DNA of 64,000 bases from Hyphomicrobiales bacterium (GTDB lineage: Bacteria; Pseudomonadota; Alphaproteobacteria; Rhizobiales; JACESI01). A program made the position numbers and the translations under genes. The stretch is taken from contig JACESI010000002.1 of the NCBI GenBank assembly GCA_013911885.1, forward strand, positions 248,001 through 312,000. The letters are read 5' to 3'. A model generated the notes under the pieces. The model made no database searches. It was not told the origin of the DNA and saw only the letters and a list, made by a program, of their open reading frames with translations. Numbering within the stretch: the first letter of the stretch is position 1; the number at the start of each line of letters is the position of its first letter. Positions 9,072 to 17,658 of this stretch are shown piece after piece.

Positions 9072-9978
9072 ATGGATAGCGCCGGATACCGGGAAGAAGC
9101 GCAAGCTTCTCGATCTCACGTTCCAGCCATTGGTAAGACGGTGCATCAAGCGACAGCCTGTTGACGAGATAACGGGCGAATTCCGCGCTGAGATGCGGGA
9201 GCGGGTGACCGCCATCGCGCCGGATTTTCCAGACAGTGGACACGGCCTGCCTGATCAGCGCGCGTTGCGCCTTACGGGACAGACCTGGCTGCCTGACGAC
9301 GCCCGCAAGCGCAAGCAGCCGGTCGTGATGCTGCTGCAAAATATTGCGGGAGAGATTGTTCGCTCCGGTTTCGCGCAAATGGTAGATATAATCCTCAATG
9401 AAGGCGAGCGATCCGGCTTTTGCGGCAAGCCTGAGGGGCAACGACTGGTCCTGAATGAAAACCCCCTCGTCGCACCCTCCGGCACGTTCCCAAAGTGATG
9501 ACGACGCCAGAAACCCCATGCGCACGACCTTGCGCCGCGCGGTGAAGGCGAGCGGATCGGCGGACGCGGTGACGCGCACCGGCTCGCAAATGCGCGGACA
9601 GGCTGTGCTGCGGCGCGATTTGCCAAAAACAAGCTCGGTCTTGAATGCGGCGGCGGTCTTCAGGAGGACGGCGCTCGCATTTGCAGGCACGAGGTCATCG
9701 GCGTCAAATGGCAGCAGAAACCGCCCCTTCGCCCGCCGCGCCGCTTGATTGAAGCGGATCGCGGGGCCCGCATTCTGGTCGTTCTCGATGATTGTAAGGC
9801 GGGGGTCGCGGGCTGCCTCGGCCTTCAGAATGGCGAGCGATGAATCGCTGGAACAATCATCGGCAAGAATGAATTCAACCGCTGCTGGGTCGATATTGTC
9901 CTGATTGCGCACGTGATTGAGGGTTTGCAGAAGGTCATCCGCCTTGTTGTAGACCGCCGAAATGTAACTGATGATCAC
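9055..9978 (-). CDS. Family 2 glycosyltransferase
   Basis: 307 residues with an N-terminal GT-A fold. It begins ISYISAVYNKADDLLQTL, with the nucleotide-sugar Asp region VEFILADDCSSDSS and the metal-binding DADD in LLPFDADDLVPANAS near residue 95. The C-terminal part is helical and basic, with no membrane segment, so it is probably peripheral. Donor and acceptor are unknown; surface polysaccharide or LPS decoration would be typical. The start is GTG. No other polysaccharide genes are nearby. Confidence 0.82.
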   Translation of the reverse strand: MIISYISAVYNKADDLLQTLNHVRNQDNIDPAAVEFILADDCSSDSSLAILKAEAARDPRLTIIENDQNAGPAIRFNQAARRAKGRFLLPFDADDLVPANASAVLLKTAAAFKTELVFGKSRRSTACPRICEPVRVTASADPLAFTARRKVVRMGFLASSSLWERAGGCDEGVFIQDQSLPLRLAAKAGSLAFIEDYIYHLRETGANNLSRNILQQHHDRLLALAGVVRQPGLSRKAQRALIRQAVSTVWKIRRDGGHPLPHLSAEFARYLVNRLSLDAPSYQWLEREIEKLALLPGIRRYPFTQEA

Positions 9979-10069
9979 TGTCTTTTTCCAACCGGCCCTG
10001 CATTTGCAAAGCCTAGGCAGTAAATGCGCCTCGGATCAAGGGGCAAGCCTGCTTTTGCCGCCTTTGAGA

Positions 10070-10089
10070 AACCGAAAGAGAATTCGGTT
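10070..10089 (-). repeat. Hairpin downstream of the 108-residue gene
   Basis: AACCGAA and TTCGGTT form a perfect 7-base stem around six bases, 30 bases after the stop of the small gene on the minus strand. It could end that transcript, though no T run follows. Confidence 0.3.
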
Positions 10090-10118
10090 GAGGCCGTTGC
10101 CGATTCTCAGCCTGGCCT

Positions 10119-10445
10119 TCACGGGTTCCCGCTTTTTATATGGCGCGCGCGATCAAAGGCCTCGATGCGGGCCATATCGAGAAGATAGGCGAGAAGGTCA
10201 AGTTCAACCCGGCTTGCCATGATTGCAAGATCAGCCGTCATGCGCTGGATATAAAGCGCCGTGTCGATCTGCACCTCGCTCATTTCGACACCTTGACTGG
10301 CCCGGATATGACCATCAAAGACACGACCACCTTCGCTTCGCGCATTGCCTGGCGCGCCTGTTTCTGCTGGCGTTTGCTCCGGTTTCCGCTCAGACATTTC
10401 CAGGGAATTCGCTCCGTCCTGTCTCATGGATTTAAGGCTGCGCAT
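10119..10445 (-). CDS. Small conserved protein of unknown function
   Basis: Up to 108 residues. The C-terminal half, EVQIDTALYIQRMTADLAI and the following LDLLAYLLDMARIEA, resembles a short helical family I recall from many alphaproteobacteria, with no assigned function. The N-terminal third is polar and low in conservation, so the true start may be the ATG at 10397 (MSERKPEQ). It shares a divergent region with topA containing a strong inverted repeat. No signal peptide or membrane segment is seen. Confidence 0.6.
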   Translation of the reverse strand: MRSLKSMRQDGANSLEMSERKPEQTPAETGAPGNARSEGGRVFDGHIRASQGVEMSEVQIDTALYIQRMTADLAIMASRVELDLLAYLLDMARIEAFDRARHIKSGNP

Positions 10446-10504
10446 CCTTGACCGACTCCGTCTTTTCCTGACTGGCTCTTATCGTGACGGTAACACAGCT
10501 TGAG

Positions 10505-10525
10505 GTATATTCAATCAGAATATAC
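10505..10525. promoter_or_regulatory. 21-base operator-like inverted repeat between the small gene and topA
   Basis: GTATATTC and GAATATAC are perfect 8-base arms around AATCA. Nearly matching outer bases (AGG on the left, ACCT on the right after one extra A) extend it. The AT-rich symmetry is typical of a dimeric regulator's operator. It lies 182 bases before topA and 60 bases before the divergent small gene, so it may serve the latter. Confidence 0.4.
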
Positions 10526-10611
10526 AACCTTAGGTAGTTAGTCGGATACATCTTTTACCCTCGGGCAAGCCGCATTTCTTGTCATTCGCGATCATCAGCT
10601 TAGGAAACCCT

Positions 10612-10640
10612 TTGACAGTTACCCCCCAAATGATGATTGT
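10612..10640 (+). promoter_or_regulatory. Candidate topA promoter
   Basis: A perfect TTGACA -35 at 10612-10617 lies 95 bases before topA. The -10 at 17-base spacing, GATTGT, is weak, so the exact start point is uncertain. Confidence 0.3.
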
Positions 10641-10706
10641 CCGGCTCCAATCCATGCCCTATTGCTTATCGCCTGTTCGACTTCAATCTTGATTTAAGAG
10701 TGACCC

Positions 10707-13385
10707 ATGAATGTTGTGATCGTTGAATCGCCTGCCAAAGCGAAGACCATCAACAAATATCTGGGGTCCGATTATCAGGTCTTTGCCTCTTTCGGCCATG
10801 TCCGCGATCTTCCGGCCAAGGACGGCTCTGTCCGCCCGGACGAGGATTTCGCCATGGACTGGGAGATGGATGCCAAGGCGAAGGGCCGCCTCAACGAGAT
10901 CGCCACCGCCGTCAAGAATGCCGACAAGCTCATTCTCGCGACCGACCCGGACAGGGAAGGAGAAGCGATTTCCTGGCATGTGCTGCAGATCCTAAAGAGC
11001 AAGAAGGCCCTCAAGGATAAGAAGATCGAGCGCGTCGTGTTCAACGCGATAACCAAGTCTGCTATTATGGAAGCGATGCAGAACCCGCGCGAACTCGATA
11101 CACCGCTGGTTGATGCCTATCTCGCGCGCCGCGCTCTTGACTATCTCGTCGGGTTCACCCTTTCGCCGGTTCTGTGGCGCAAATTGCCGGGGTCGCGCTC
11201 GGCCGGCCGCGTTCAATCGGTGGCGCTGCGGCTCGTTTGCGAACGGGAACGCGAGATCGAGATTTTCAAGCCACAGGAATATTGGTCGATCATCGCAGCC
11301 CTCGAAAACACCGATGGAAAGCCGTTTGAAGCGCGGCTTTCCGCCTTTGAGGGCAAGCGCAAACAGCGCCTCGATGTATCAAGCGAAGCGGAGGCAAGCG
11401 CAATCCGCGCCATGCTCGAGGCGGCGAGCTTCAAGGTTGAGAGCGTCGAGGCAAAACCGCAGAAGCGCAATCCCTTCCCGCCTTTCACCACATCAACCCT
11501 GCAACAGGAAGCCTCGCGCAAGCTCGGCTTTTCCGCCCAGCGCACGATGCAGGTGGCGCAGCGTTTGTATGAAGGCATCACGCTGAAGGGCGAGACCACC
11601 GGTCTCATCACCTATATGCGAACCGATGGCATCGACCTTGCGCCGGAGGCGATCGGCTCGCTCCGCCGCCAGATCGAGATATCCTTCGGGCCGAATTACG
11701 TGCCGGATGTGCCGCGCAAATATGTCTCCAAGATCAAGAATGCCCAGGAAGCGCATGAGGCGATCCGTCCGACCGATGCCTTCCGCCGACCCGATGACAT
11801 GCGCCGTTATCTCGATGACGAGCAGTTTCGTCTGTATGATCTGATCTGGAAGCGCACCATCGCCTGCCAGATGGCATCGGCGGAACTCGAACGCACCACG
11901 GTCGATATCATCGCGACCGGCAACGGGCAGAGCGCGACCCTTCGCGCCACCGGCTCGGTCGTGCGCTTCGACGGCTTTCTCGCACTTTACACCGAGACCA
12001 AGGATGACGAGGACGACGAGGACCAGAACCGCCTGCCCGCGCTCAAGACCGGCGAAATCCTGAAACGCGAGAAGATCACCGCGTCCCAGCACTTCACCGA
12101 GCCACCGCCGCGCTATACCGAGGCAACCATGGTCAAGCGCATGGAAGAACTCGGTATCGGGCGCCCGTCGACCTATGCGGCCACCCTCGCCGTGCTTCAG
12201 GACCGCGGCTATGTGACAATCGACAAGAAACGCCTGATGCCCGAGGACAAGGGTCGGCTCGTCACTGCTTTTCTCGAAAACTTTTTCAGCCGCTATGTGC
12301 AATATGATTTCACCGCCGACCTTGAAGAGAAGCTCGACAAGGTTTCAGCGGGCAATGCGCTCTGGCGCGATGTGCTTCGCCAGTTCTGGGACGATTTTTC
12401 CTCCCATGTCGACGAAATCAAGGATTTGCGCGTCTCCGAAGTTCTCGATGCGCTGAACGAGGCGCTCAAGGATCACGTCTTTCCTGAAAAAGCCGATGGC
12501 TCGGCGCGCCGCGCCTGCCCGCGCTGTGCGAATGGCGAAATCAGCCTGAAGGTCGGACGCTATGGCGCCTTCATCGGCTGCTCGAATTATCCCGAATGCG
12601 CGTTCACCCGTCAGCTCACAGAGACCGGTGACGGCGGCGGCAGCGGTCCGGCGGAGGATGACACGCGCGCCCTTGGAACCGACCCGGAAAGCGGGCTTGA
12701 CGTCACCGTGCGCAAGGGCCGGTTCGGGCCTTATATCCAGCTCGGTGAAGAGGCAAAACCGAAGCGGGCCTCGATCCCGAAAGGCTGGAACGCCGCCACA
12801 ATCGACCTTGAGGGCGCCCTCAAACTTCTGTCGCTGCCGCGCGTTGTGGGCAATCATCCCGAGACCGGCAAGGAAATCACGGCGGGGATCGGCCGCTATG
12901 GACCTTTCGTGCTTCATGACGGGGTCTATGCCAATCTCGACAATACCGAGGAGGTCTTCACGGTCGGGATCAACCGGGCGGTCTCGGCCATTGCCGACAA
13001 GAAGACAAGCGCCCGCGGCGGGGCGGCCAAAGCACTCAAAGAGCTCGGTGATCACCCCGACGGCGGCGGCAGGATCACCGTTCACGAAGGGCGTTACGGC
13101 CCTTATATCAAATTCGGCAAGGTGAACGCGACGCTGCCCAAAGGCGAAAGCCCGGAAACAATGACCCTTGAGGCGGCGGTTGCCCTGATCGCCGCGAAAT
13201 CAGGAAAAGCTGGCAAGGGCGGAAAAGCCAAAGCACCGGCAAAAGCCGCGGCCAGCAAAGCCCCCGCGAAAAAGGCGCCTGCCAAGAAGGAAACAGCGAA
13301 AAAGCCGCCCGCCAAAAAGGCCGTGGCGAAAAAAGCGACCGCCAGAAAGGCAGCGGCGGCAACCATCGTGAAGGCGGCGGAATAG
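10707..13385 (+). CDS. topA: DNA topoisomerase I with Lys/Ala-rich tail
   Basis: 892-residue type IA topoisomerase that relaxes negative supercoils. The TOPRIM domain starts with VIVESPAKAKTINKYLG and has the metal motif ATDPDREGEA near residue 80. The catalytic tyrosine is Y303 in TGLITYMRTDG. One four-cysteine zinc ribbon (CPRC near residue 602, then CSNYPEC) is followed by three cysteine-free topoisomerase repeats, each with a GRxGPY/F core. The last 60 or so residues are a histone H1-like tail built on repeated PAKKA-type units, which probably binds DNA. rnr starts three bases after the stop, so the two are likely co-transcribed. Confidence 0.97.
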   Translation: MNVVIVESPAKAKTINKYLGSDYQVFASFGHVRDLPAKDGSVRPDEDFAMDWEMDAKAKGRLNEIATAVKNADKLILATDPDREGEAISWHVLQILKSKKALKDKKIERVVFNAITKSAIMEAMQNPRELDTPLVDAYLARRALDYLVGFTLSPVLWRKLPGSRSAGRVQSVALRLVCEREREIEIFKPQEYWSIIAALENTDGKPFEARLSAFEGKRKQRLDVSSEAEASAIRAMLEAASFKVESVEAKPQKRNPFPPFTTSTLQQEASRKLGFSAQRTMQVAQRLYEGITLKGETTGLITYMRTDGIDLAPEAIGSLRRQIEISFGPNYVPDVPRKYVSKIKNAQEAHEAIRPTDAFRRPDDMRRYLDDEQFRLYDLIWKRTIACQMASAELERTTVDIIATGNGQSATLRATGSVVRFDGFLALYTETKDDEDDEDQNRLPALKTGEILKREKITASQHFTEPPPRYTEATMVKRMEELGIGRPSTYAATLAVLQDRGYVTIDKKRLMPEDKGRLVTAFLENFFSRYVQYDFTADLEEKLDKVSAGNALWRDVLRQFWDDFSSHVDEIKDLRVSEVLDALNEALKDHVFPEKADGSARRACPRCANGEISLKVGRYGAFIGCSNYPECAFTRQLTETGDGGGSGPAEDDTRALGTDPESGLDVTVRKGRFGPYIQLGEEAKPKRASIPKGWNAATIDLEGALKLLSLPRVVGNHPETGKEITAGIGRYGPFVLHDGVYANLDNTEEVFTVGINRAVSAIADKKTSARGGAAKALKELGDHPDGGGRITVHEGRYGPYIKFGKVNATLPKGESPETMTLEAAVALIAAKSGKAGKGGKAKAPAKAAASKAPAKKAPAKKETAKKPPAKKAVAKKATARKAAAATIVKAAE

Positions 13386-13388
13386 GCC

Positions 13389-15779
13389 GTGGCAAGCAAG
13401 AGGCCCGACGGCACCAGCCCCTGGTTTCCTTCGCGCGAAGAGGTTCTGCGCTTCATCAAGGACAATCCCGACAAGGCGGCAAAGCGCGACATTGCCAAGG
13501 CATTCGGGATCAGGGGCGATGCCCGGATCGACCTCAAGAGGCTACTTAAAGACCTGATGAATGATGGCCTGATCGAGGGCCGCAAACGCCGGTTCAGCGA
13601 GGTGGACGCCCTTCCAGGCGTGATGGTGCTCGATATTTTTGAGCGCGACCAAGACGGCGAACTCATCGCGGCACCCGCCAAATGGGACAATGACAACGCC
13701 CCGCCCCCGCGAATCCTGATCACGCCGTCCGGCGAGGCCAAGGGGCGTGCGGCCGGTGTGGGAGACCGCGTTCTTGCCCGTCTTGCTCCGCTTGAAAGTC
13801 TTGCTCCGCTTGAAAGTCTTGCTCCTCTTGAAAGTCTTGCTCCGAGTGTGGTGCTTGATCCGGCTGGTGGGCCGCTGCCTGCCTATAGCGCGAATGTCAT
13901 CAAGATTCTCGAAAAGACGCCGGCCAGCGTGCTCGGTGTGGTTCGTTTCGGCAGCAATGCAAAGGAGCGCCCCCGCCTTCTGCCGGTTGATCGCAAGCAG
14001 CGCGAGATCGAGATCGACCACCTCAACGGTGCAGAAGATGGTGATCTTGTCGAGGTCACGCTCACCACATTCGGCAAATATGGCGATGCGCGGGCGCGGA
14101 TTTTGAACCGGATCGGCTCGCTCAAATCAGAAAAGGCGATCAGTCATATTGCGCTCTGCGAGCAGGATATTCCGCATATTTTCCCCGAAGAAGTGCTCTC
14201 CGCCGCAGAGGCCGCGCGCGAGACCGGCATCGGGCCGGACCGGGAAGACTGGCGCGCCATGCCGCTCATCACCATCGACCCGGCGGATGCGAAAGATCAT
14301 GATGATGCTGTCTTCGCAGAAGCCGATACCGACCCGGAGAACGAAGGCGGGTTTCTGATCACCGTCGCCATTGCCGATGTCGCGTTTTACATCCGCGCCG
14401 GCACGCCGCTTGATCGCGAGGCCCTGAACCGCGGCAATTCGGTCTATTTTCCCGACCGCGTGGTGCCGATGCTGCCGGAGCGGATTTCGAACCACCTCTG
14501 TTCGCTCAAGGAAGGTCTCGACCGCCCGGCGCTTGCCGTCCAGATCGTGATCAGCCGCGACGGCCAGAAGCGTCGCCACCGCTTTCACCGGATCATGATG
14601 CGCTCCCATGCGAGCCTGTCCTACCAGGAGGCACAGGCGGCAATCGAAGGCAATGTCAGCGCGCGCGCCGAAACGGTGCTGGAGAACACGCTGCAACCGC
14701 TCTGGCGCGCCTATGCCGCTCTGAAGCGCGAACGACAGGGCCGCGAACCGCTCGACCTTAGCGTCACCGAGCGCAAGATCCGGCTCGATGCCGACGGTCG
14801 GGTGCTCGATGTCTATGTGCCGGAGCGTCTCGATGCGCATAAACTGATCGAGGAATATATGATCCTCGCCAATGTCGCCGCCGCCGAAGCGCTGGAAGCG
14901 CGAAAAAGCCCGGTCGTCTACCGCGCCCATGATGCGCCGACGCTTGCAAAGCTTGAGGGTCTGCGCGAGTTTCTCGCAACCATCGAGATGCAGATTCCGA
15001 AGGCCGGCAATATCCGTCCGCAGCATTTCAACCGCATTCTCGATGCCGTGCGCGGCGAAAACCACGAATTGCTGACCAATCAGGTCGTGCTGCGCAGTCA
15101 GGCTCAGGCGGAATATACGCCGGAGAATTACGGGCATTTCGGTCTCAACCTGAAACGCTACGCGCATTTCACCTCGCCGATCCGGCGCTATGCCGATCTC
15201 ATCGTCCACCGCTCGCTGATCGCCGCCTTCAAACTCGGCGCGGGCGCACTCGGCGATGTGGATCCAGAACGCCTGAGGGAAATTTCCGAGCATATTTCGA
15301 TGACCGAGCGGCGCGCCATGAAAGCCGAGCGCACCACGATCGACCGCCTGATCGCAGAATGGCTTGCCGACAAGGTTGGCGCGCGTTTCTGGGGGCGTAT
15401 TGGCGGCGTAACGAAATCGGGCCTGTTCATCACCCTCGACGAGACCGGCGCCGACGGGTTCATTCCGATTTCAACCCTTCATGGCGACTATTACCATTTC
15501 AATGAGGCCCGCCACAGCCTCAATGGCGAGCGCACCGGGCAGACCTTCACGATGGGCGACAGGGTCGAGGTCGAACTCGTCGAGGCGCTTCCATTCGCGG
15601 GGGCGCTCAGATTTGCCATGCTTTCAGAGGGTAGCGCCGGAAAACCCGGCGAGCGGCTCATCTCACGCAACAAGGGAAAGCGGCGCTTTTCGTCCGGCCC
15701 TCGCATGACAAAAGGCCCAGGTGGCGGTGGCGGCGCACCGAACGGCATCTCGCGCAAGGTGAAACGCCGAGGCAGCTGA
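13389..15779 (+). CDS. rnr: Ribonuclease R
   Basis: 796-residue RNase II/RNB-family 3'-5' exoribonuclease that degrades structured RNA. Order: N-terminal helix-turn-helix, cold-shock OB folds with a repeat insertion at residues 132-152, RNB catalytic domain with the acidic cluster DPADAKDHDDAVF near residue 298 and HFTSPIRRYADLIVH, an S1 domain, and a short basic Gly-rich tail. The start is GTG, three bases after topA. The odd feature is an in-frame run of LAPLES units between the two OB regions, described as a separate repeat. Confidence 0.95.
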   Translation: MASKRPDGTSPWFPSREEVLRFIKDNPDKAAKRDIAKAFGIRGDARIDLKRLLKDLMNDGLIEGRKRRFSEVDALPGVMVLDIFERDQDGELIAAPAKWDNDNAPPPRILITPSGEAKGRAAGVGDRVLARLAPLESLAPLESLAPLESLAPSVVLDPAGGPLPAYSANVIKILEKTPASVLGVVRFGSNAKERPRLLPVDRKQREIEIDHLNGAEDGDLVEVTLTTFGKYGDARARILNRIGSLKSEKAISHIALCEQDIPHIFPEEVLSAAEAARETGIGPDREDWRAMPLITIDPADAKDHDDAVFAEADTDPENEGGFLITVAIADVAFYIRAGTPLDREALNRGNSVYFPDRVVPMLPERISNHLCSLKEGLDRPALAVQIVISRDGQKRRHRFHRIMMRSHASLSYQEAQAAIEGNVSARAETVLENTLQPLWRAYAALKRERQGREPLDLSVTERKIRLDADGRVLDVYVPERLDAHKLIEEYMILANVAAAEALEARKSPVVYRAHDAPTLAKLEGLREFLATIEMQIPKAGNIRPQHFNRILDAVRGENHELLTNQVVLRSQAQAEYTPENYGHFGLNLKRYAHFTSPIRRYADLIVHRSLIAAFKLGAGALGDVDPERLREISEHISMTERRAMKAERTTIDRLIAEWLADKVGARFWGRIGGVTKSGLFITLDETGADGFIPISTLHGDYYHFNEARHSLNGERTGQTFTMGDRVEVELVEALPFAGALRFAMLSEGSAGKPGERLISRNKGKRRFSSGPRMTKGPGGGGGAPNGISRKVKRRGS
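13782..13844 (+). repeat. 18-base tandem repeat inside rnr (three and a half copies)
   Basis: Units start at 13782, 13800 and 13818, with a half unit at 13836. The first two copies are identical; the third differs by one base. Each encodes LAPLES in the rnr frame. The near-identity points to recent slippage or unequal exchange. Confidence 0.9.
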
Positions 15780-15877
15780 TACCGACGCGCAATGCGGGCA
15801 AGCAGCAAACGCATTGTATTAGGCATTGTCCTTGCGGTCTTCGCGGACTAAATTAGAGCCATTGCAAAGGATAGCCC

Positions 15878-16375
15878 ATGCCCCATTCTGCCCTGCATTT
15901 TACAAATGACGTGAATACAACCGAAGGCGAGACCAATCATTCCGGCCTGCCCCGGCGCAAAATCCTTCCGGCGATGCGGCGCGGCTCGCGCGGCCGTTGT
16001 CCCGCCTGCGGGACGGGCAAGCTGTTCGACCGCTATCTCCATGTCATCGACCAATGCGCGGATTGCGGTGAACCACTGCATCATCACCGCGCCGACGATG
16101 CGCCGGCCTATTTCACGATTGCTGTGGTCGGCAAGATCGTGGTCGGGCTGTTTGTCTGGCTGGAACTTGCCTATGCGCCGCCTTACTGGATTCATGCCGT
16201 CATTTTCCTGCCGCTCCTGCTCACCCTTGCCCTTACCGCGCTTCCGATCTTCAAGGGCATGATTGTCGGCCTGCAATGGGCGAATTACATGCATGGTTTC
16301 AACCCGCATTTCACCGAAGGTGACGATGTGGAACTGCCCGCCGAGATGGCCATGGCCGAGGCCGCCCTGCGGTGA
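15878..16375 (+). CDS. DUF983 family membrane protein
   Basis: 165 residues of the DUF983 family, function unknown. An N-terminal zinc-ribbon-like part has two cysteine pairs, RCPACGTGKLF and QCADCGEPL, followed by HHRADDAPAYFTI. Two membrane segments follow (about residues 80-105 and 110-130), then the family GLQWANYMHGF motif. The stop overlaps the start of the NUDIX gene by four bases. Confidence 0.88.
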   Translation: MPHSALHFTNDVNTTEGETNHSGLPRRKILPAMRRGSRGRCPACGTGKLFDRYLHVIDQCADCGEPLHHHRADDAPAYFTIAVVGKIVVGLFVWLELAYAPPYWIHAVIFLPLLLTLALTALPIFKGMIVGLQWANYMHGFNPHFTEGDDVELPAEMAMAEAALR

Positions 16376-17115
16376 AAGCGCGCGACGCGGCGTCCCTAAT
16401 CGTTCTGGACCGGCGTCACACCGAGCCGCGTTTCCTGATGGGGCGGCGCGCGGCGAAGCACGCTTTCATGCCGAATGTCTATGTCTTTCCGGGCGGACGC
16501 GTCGATTATGGCGACCGTTTCGCCCCCTTCGTGCGTGATTACCACCCCGATACGCTGGACCTTCTGCTGCAACAGATGAGTGGACGGCCGACGGCGCTGC
16601 GGGCAAGAATGCTGGCGCTGGCGGCGATCCGCGAGACATGGGAAGAAGTCGGCCTGCGCCTTGCCGTCAAAAATCCGGCACCAAGACGGCACGCGCAAAC
16701 AAGCTGGCGTGAATTCAGCATGACCGGCCTCGCGCCTGATCTTGCGGAAATGCACTATGTCGCACGGGCAATCACCCCGCCGGGGAATAGTCGGCGCTTC
16801 GATACCCGCTTCTTCATATTTGATGCAAGCCGCCATCTTGAGCATCAAAACGCGGCATCAAGCCCGGAACTCGAGGATGTGCGCTGGGTAAGCCTTGATG
16901 AAGCCACCGCGCTTGCCATCCACCCGATCACCGCGCGCGTTCTCGACATCGTAAGGCGGACACTCCACCATCCATCCTTCGGCAAGAATGCACTCCCGGT
17001 GCCCTTCTTCCGTGCTGATCCTGGCGACCAAGGTCGGCTCGTGAAACGCGTGACAGTTCTGCATCCGGGCAGAGAGCCAGAGGACGGCGGCCTCGTCACT
17101 CTCAAAAAAGCGTAA
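16372..17115 (+). CDS. NUDIX hydrolase, NUDT7/NUDT19-like
   Basis: 247 residues. It begins with GTG overlapping the preceding stop (GTGA). The Nudix helix reads AAIRETWEEVGLRL near residue 85, preceded by VFPGGRVDYGD; a long insertion separates the Gly pair from the REXXEE core, as in the NUDT7/NUDT19 group that includes CoA pyrophosphatases. The later segment RFDTRFFIFDA and the ELEDVRWVS strand fit the fold. The substrate is not known. A gap of about 150 bases holding the rpmG promoter follows. Confidence 0.88.
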   Translation: MKARDAASLIVLDRRHTEPRFLMGRRAAKHAFMPNVYVFPGGRVDYGDRFAPFVRDYHPDTLDLLLQQMSGRPTALRARMLALAAIRETWEEVGLRLAVKNPAPRRHAQTSWREFSMTGLAPDLAEMHYVARAITPPGNSRRFDTRFFIFDASRHLEHQNAASSPELEDVRWVSLDEATALAIHPITARVLDIVRRTLHHPSFGKNALPVPFFRADPGDQGRLVKRVTVLHPGREPEDGGLVTLKKA

Positions 17116-17142
17116 TACACCCGTCGCTGCCTACCAAATACC

Positions 17143-17170
17143 TTGACAAATACCGCCTATTGAGTAGTTT
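17143..17170 (+). promoter_or_regulatory. Candidate rpmG promoter
   Basis: TTGACA at 17143-17148, a 16-base spacer and TAGTTT at 17165-17170, about 93 bases before rpmG. The -35 is perfect and the -10 poor. The resulting leader would carry the GC-rich hairpin at 17183. Confidence 0.4.
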
Positions 17171-17182
17171 CGCGACACTTTA

Positions 17183-17202
17183 GGGGGCGGACGGTCGCCC
17201 CC
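17183..17202 (+). repeat. GC-rich hairpin in the rpmG leader
   Basis: GGGGGCG and CGCCCCC form a perfect 7-base stem with a 6-base loop, 60 bases before rpmG. It has no T tail. It may be a leader element for L33 control or the end of the NUDIX transcript. Confidence 0.35.
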
Positions 17203-17262
17203 CAATCATTTCTATCAGTGACAGGCAATGCTCCGCCCGCTGAGCGCTAAAGGAACACAACG

Positions 17263-17430
17263 ATGGCAAAGGCCACCACGATCAAGATCAGGCTGCAAAG
17301 CACTGCGGATACGGGTTACTTCTATGTAACCAAGAAAAACTCGCGTACGATGACCGAGAAAATGGTCAAGCGTAAGTATGATCCGGTAGCAAGAAAGCAT
17401 GTTGAATTCAAAGAAGCAAAAATCAAGTAA
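17263..17430 (+). CDS. rpmG: 50S ribosomal protein L33
   Basis: 55-residue protein starting [18 protein letters not shown] and continuing through [11 protein letters not shown] and [19 protein letters not shown], the standard bL33 sequence. It lacks the zinc cysteines, as in the cysteine-free form. A good AGGA ribosome site (AAAGGAACACAACG) precedes the ATG. The gene stands alone with its own candidate promoter, and a strong terminator lies 22 bases after the stop. Confidence 0.97.
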   Translation: MAKATTIKIRLQSTADTGYFYVTKKNSRTMTEKMVKRKYDPVARKHVEFKEAKIK

Positions 17431-17451
17431 TTTTTGGATTGATAGACTTTT

Positions 17452-17484
17452 AAAAACCGATCACAATCGTGGTCGGTTTTTTTG
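17452..17484 (+). terminator. rho-independent terminator of rpmG
   Basis: AAAACCGATCAC and GTGGTCGGTTTT form a 12-base stem with one mismatch around AATC, running into seven T. It sits 22 bases after the rpmG stop. Flanking A and T runs mean it could also work on the other strand. Confidence 0.85.
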
Positions 17485-17510
17485 TTTCAATTTTCTGCCT
17501 ACTGCAAGAA

Positions 17511-17562
17511 TAGAAAATAAAAAACCGACAGATCAGACGATTTCTCAATCGGGATCTGCCGG
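17511..17562 (-). terminator. Intrinsic terminator of the candidate small RNA
   Basis: On the minus strand, CCGGCAGATC and GATCTGTCGG form a 10-base stem with one G-U pair, closed above by CGATT-GAGA-AATCG, and followed by TTTTTTATTTTC. The same bases read on the plus strand give an A-C mismatch and no T tail, so the orientation is minus. It could also end pleD transcripts, but it lies 220 bases past the pleD stop. Confidence 0.7.
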
Positions 17563-17652
17563 TCATATCTTGTGGCGCAGGTGATGCGGCGGACCTGATA
17601 TTGCCACAAGATGTCTCAAGATATTGCTATCTTGATGAACCTATGTGGCATA
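17515..17652 (-). ncRNA. Candidate small RNA between rpmG and pleD
   Basis: About 135 nucleotides, predicted to start near 17652. In order on the minus strand: a 7-base hairpin with a GCAA loop (17617-17634); a two-part hairpin (17567-17612) with a 10-base outer stem ATCTTGTGGC/GCCACAAGAT and an inner CAGGT/ACCTG stem with a CCGCCGCATC loop; and a terminator hairpin with a GAGA loop and six T. GNRA loops and a G-U pair appear only when read on this strand. CAAGAT or its complement occurs four times, so the first two hairpins could also pair alternatively. The promoter lies at 17659-17687. No open reading frame of note is inside. I do not recognise a known family. Confidence 0.6.
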
Positions 17653-17658
17653 TTTTCG

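Noticed and set aside
14127..15293. 388-residue open frame on the minus strand inside rnr
   Set aside because: rnr carries clear catalytic motifs throughout this stretch.
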